Below, one piece after another: positions 61,734 through 64,000 of a DNA stretch of 64,000 nt. The notes under the pieces were generated by a model. It was not told the origin of the DNA. It worked only from the letters and a program-made list of their open reading frames with translations, and made no database searches. How positions within the stretch are numbered: the stretch's first letter is position 1; every line of letters begins with the position of its first letter. The DNA lies in assembly GCA_039932715.1 (NCBI GenBank), contig JBDTPN010000006.1:66314-130313 (forward strand). Reading direction: 5' to 3'. The position numbers were made by a program, and so were the translations under genes. The stretch comes from ZC4RG30 sp039932715. GTDB taxonomy: Bacteria > Pseudomonadota > Gammaproteobacteria > Steroidobacterales > Steroidobacteraceae.

Positions 61734-62135
61734 GTGATCAGTCACCCTCCCGCTGATATTCAGACGCTCATCGACACCCACATCAACGCCTTCAATACCC
61801 AGGACAACGATCTGTTCATCAGGGTGTTCGCGGACACCGGGATCATCATCGATGGCATTGCCCCCTATCGCTGGCTGAACCCCAACGCTCCAGCAAATTG
61901 GCTCGCCGACGTAAAGAAGTGGCGTGAGGGCCTGGGCGTAACGCAAGAGCGCCTGGACTATGAGATGGGCTTCTGGAATGTAGAGGGCTCGTTCGCATAT
62001 GCGGTCATATCGGGGACTCTCACTATTACGATGAAGGGCTAGGCCGTCATTCGGACTGGCACCCTTGAATTCACGTTCGCGAAGCGCGACGGCGTCTGGA
62101 AGATTGAGGCGCAGGCCTGGGGCGGAACGACCTAA
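61734..62135 (+). pseudogene. SnoaL-like (NTF2-fold) gene with in-frame amber stop
   Basis: A GTG start behind AAAGAGG opens MISHPPADIQTLIDTHINAF, a typical SnoaL/DUF4440 beginning, continuing to GTLTITMKG. An in-frame TAG at 62040-62042 interrupts it, after which the same frame continues AVIRTGTLEFTFAKRDGVWK then IEAQAWGGTT and a TAA, which is the expected family C-terminus. One base change (CAG to TAG, for instance) accounts for it. The truncated product lacks the last strands of the fold. Confidence 0.75.
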
Positions 62136-62261
62136 GCTGCTGGAGGGGGAAAAGGCGCTTCGTTGCACAGTTAAGAGTTAGCGCCCTCCACGCCTTGCCA
62201 CAAATTGCAGGTGCCATATAGGTGACAAGGCCTTTTACGAACGCGTGCGTGCTTTATCTCA

Positions 62262-62456
62262 ATGCTCGAATCGAGACCCTCCGTCCAATCCATCATCGGG
62301 GCCACGGTCATCGGCACCGCGATTCCCTCGATGATTGCCGGACGCCGAACCCGGCGAATTGAGTTGCTCGGTATTGCAGACGGTTACGCAGCGCTTGGCG
62401 TCGCGGCGGCAATGATGGCAATTCTGTCGGCGAAAAATCCTGCAGCGAGGCAGTAA
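62262..62456 (+). CDS. Hypothetical short membrane-like frame
   Basis: Open frame of 64 residues, MLESRPSVQSIIGATVIGTA..., with two hydrophobic stretches (IIGATVIGTAIPSMIAG and YAALGVAAAMMAILSA) separated by RRTRRIELLGIADG. There is no clear ribosome site. It may be a fragment of a transporter, given the other remnants around it, or a chance frame. I do not recognise a family. Confidence 0.25.
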   Translation: MLESRPSVQSIIGATVIGTAIPSMIAGRRTRRIELLGIADGYAALGVAAAMMAILSAKNPAARQ

Positions 62457-62491
62457 ACGCAAAAACTATGCGATTAGCTTCGTAAATAATT

Positions 62492-62605
62492 GTTTTTATT
62501 TATATTTTCTGGTGCCGGAGATAGGAATCGAAGCCGCGAGCTTTTTGGCTGGATTCCAGCATATCCGGCATGCACTTTTCCGAACATACCCCCAGCCGTA
62601 CCCCC
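62492..62605 (+). repeat. 113-bp direct repeat, right copy (att-like, tRNA 3' end)
   Basis: Right-hand partner of 59901-60013. It carries the cleaner tRNA-like end: on the minus strand TTCGATTCCTATCTCCGGCA then CCA, as in a T-arm and acceptor end. About 55 bases on is ATACCCCCAGCCGTACCCCC. No full cloverleaf precedes it, so only the 3' end is present. Between the copies lie the Fic, SDR and SnoaL remnants. Confidence 0.65.
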
Positions 62606-62948
62606 ATTCATCTGACGTCGTTGGCGAGTGAAGAATGATCGGCGCCCGGCCGTATTTGCGCACCGTGGTCCAGTCGGAACGCGATCACCACTCCCCCTCG
62701 TAAATTCCCATTTCGCGTGCCACGCCAGCGGTGTCTTTCGTGGGAAACGAGTGCGGCTTTACGGAATCCAGCGAACTTCGGCCCCGCCCAAAAGTCACTT
62801 GACACGAATAAGACCAAGTCAGGATCGCGGTGGGTACATTTGGGGGTATCTGTATTTCCCCTAATCCACTTTTATTCGACTACTCACAAGTCGTCCAACA
62901 GCAGAAAGAGTCGATAACACTCTGGGCGTACGAATCAGTTCCCTACTT
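62606..62948. other. Gap with no gene; second CCCCC/GGGGG motif
   Basis: No protein gene is seen between the right repeat and DUF3703. At about 62829-62850 GGGTACATTTGGGGGTATC resembles the inverse of the ATACCCCCA...TACCCCC block in the repeats, so a further integrase-related site or a scar of a lost integrase gene is possible. Confidence 0.3.
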
Positions 62949-63317
62949 CTAGCCAGCTCGTAGGCGCGCCTCGTCGATGATCCGCTGGAGGTCCGTGGGC
63001 ACGGACATGGGCCGAAGCCCATTGACGTTGCTGCCGCCGGTATTGCCAACAGGGATCACTCCCACCATCGACAGCGGAGCTGCCAACACCAGCCGCAAGA
63101 CTTGCCCGACAACCTCTCGAACGAGACCATTCCGCAGCGCATACCTGAGCATGTGGGCGTGCACGCGAACATGCTCGAACGTTGCCGCCTGGGACAGGAC
63201 GTGGGCGCGCTCCAGACGCCGAAAAGCGACATGGCGATCGCCACGTCGCTCGGCCTCGCCCGCGGCGGCTAGCTCTACCTGTACATATGGCCGAATCTGC
63301 TCGGCAAACTTAGACAT
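62949..63317 (-). CDS. DUF3703 family protein
   Basis: Protein of 122 residues with the DUF3703 hallmarks RRLERAHVLSQAATFEHVRVHAHML, REVVGQVLRLVLAAP and GVIPVGNTGGSNVNGLRPMSVPTDL. The function is unknown; the family occurs mainly in heavy-metal resistance islands next to efflux or mercury genes. ATG follows GGGGAG. It lies 108 bases downstream of a phytochelatin synthase gene in the same direction, which fits a metal-response setting. Confidence 0.87.
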   Translation of the reverse strand: MSKFAEQIRPYVQVELAAAGEAERRGDRHVAFRRLERAHVLSQAATFEHVRVHAHMLRYALRNGLVREVVGQVLRLVLAAPLSMVGVIPVGNTGGSNVNGLRPMSVPTDLQRIIDEARLRAG

Positions 63318-63425
63318 CGCATTACTCCCCGTCGGCATACTTGATGCGTGCATTGTTGCCGAGGGAGCTCGTAAGAACTTGAATGAAGCGGCTGAGTACG
63401 TCGCGCCTTCGCAAATGGGTGCAGA

Positions 63426-64000
63426 TCACGAGACTTTCGAGAGCCTGCAGGCCGCGAAATCACCGGATGGGTTCACAGGAACGCCCTTGCGCATGGCCAC
63501 CCACCCTCGCGATTGACCAGTCGCCGGGTCCCGTGCCTGCATCGCCTGCCACAGGCGCTCAACAGCAACCCAATGTGGCGGGTATTTGAATCGCGCGACG
63601 TCCAGAACAAGAACAAGATCGCGCGCCTGATGGTATCCACCGATTGGAGAGAAATGTCCGCTGCCGGTTTGCCCCAAGGCCGCACGGTCGTACGACGCGA
63701 TCACGACAGCTTTGCCACCGTCAGCCTCTAGCAGTGCGGCTCGCCAGGCGGCCAGATTCATCGCGTCTGCACGCATCACATTCGCTTCTGCGCGGTTGCA
63801 GTGTGCGAGGCATGCAAGCTGATCGATGTTCAGTCCTTACTCACGAATCGTGGCGAGCGGCAGACAGCAATCGAGCATGTCGTCGGCGAACCATCGCCAC
63901 GCCCCCTTCCACTGCCGCTCGGGATCTATAGCGAGTGCGTTAAGTGCCATGACGAGCGATCCGAGGCCGCAGTACGATGGCTCAGACTGCGTGTGAAACT
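63426..64000 (-). pseudogene. Phytochelatin synthase-like gene with in-frame ochre stop, 5' end beyond window
   Basis: Bacterial phytochelatin synthase (papain-like, makes gamma-Glu-Cys metal chelators from glutathione or cleaves it). From the window edge it reads FHTQSEPSYCGLGSLVMALN then ALAIDPERQWKGAWRWFADD, with the catalytic Cys in SYCGLGS. A TAA at 63837-63839 interrupts LATIRE-stop-GLNIDQLACLAHCN; the same frame continues with the catalytic His in GHFSPIGGYH and Asp in LVLDVARFKYPPHW. All catalytic parts are intact on either side. A restart at an ATG near 63779 would lack the Cys. So the gene is interrupted, or the base is a sequencing error. Confidence 0.82.

Noticed and set aside
62492..62605. 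Complete tRNA gene at the right repeat
   Set aside because: Only the T-arm and acceptor 3' end are recognisable; no anticodon or D arm can be built next to it.
63837..63839. Recoded stop (selenocysteine-like) in phytochelatin synthase
   Set aside because: The codon is TAA, not TGA, and sits where relatives have an ordinary residue.
1..64000. CRISPR array, phage structural genes or intact transposase
   Set aside because: No regularly spaced short repeats and no recognisable transposase, integrase or capsid frames were found on either strand.

Overview
The window is about 60% GC and densely coded, typical of a free-living soil or water proteobacterium. The gene mix (FixLJ, kdpFABCDE, a TonB receptor, a sucrose phosphorylase cluster, tannase-family esterase, DUF6152, DUF3108) points to Gammaproteobacteria, possibly a Steroidobacter or Xanthomonad relative. 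That placement is inference; there is no rRNA or other phylogenetic marker here.

Region by region. 0-5.8 kb: a cut-off secreted protein, an azurin-like cupredoxin, and an operon of OmpR-type regulator, membrane histidine kinase and GH15 glucoamylase. 5.9-11.4 kb: SPFH protein, SH3-like secreted protein, then a secreted-protein operon (tannase family, DUF6152, unknown). 11.4-16.3 kb: sucrose cassette (LacI repressor, permease, sucrose phosphorylase, fructokinase) with two LacI-type operator palindromes. 16.3-24 kb: DUF3237, RibH2, a copper P-type ATPase, a TonB receptor, DUF3108 and two gene remnants. 24.1-31.2 kb: HbpS-like protein, UPF0210 with its ACT partner, a 3-oxoacid CoA-transferase/thiolase operon and a carboxylesterase.

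31.4-48 kb is the most coherent accessory block. It holds an RNB nuclease, LOG protein, cation P-type ATPase, EF-hand protein, two di-haem cytochromes c, an Acg-type nitroreductase, a hybrid kinase, a FixL with every key haem-PAS residue, FixJ, two tandem-Usp proteins, a small 'translational machinery' protein, a MgtC/DUF4010 membrane protein, PduL and a triple-BON protein. The content resembles the mycobacterial DosR dormancy regulon rebuilt around FixLJ. A shared promoter motif (core TACGTATTT) occurs near several of these genes. 48.1-56.2 kb is a complete kdp operon with an extra 30-residue membrane peptide upstream of kdpF.

56.5-64 kb is a metal-resistance and mobile region: OsmC, ArsR, ArsI-like dioxygenase, ArsC, a deleted second arsC, ACR3, then a 113-bp direct repeat bearing a tRNA 3'-end-like sequence that brackets a frameshifted Fic gene and SDR/SnoaL remnants. 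Beyond the second repeat lie DUF3703 and a phytochelatin synthase with an in-frame stop. No CRISPR array, intact tRNA or intact transposase was seen.
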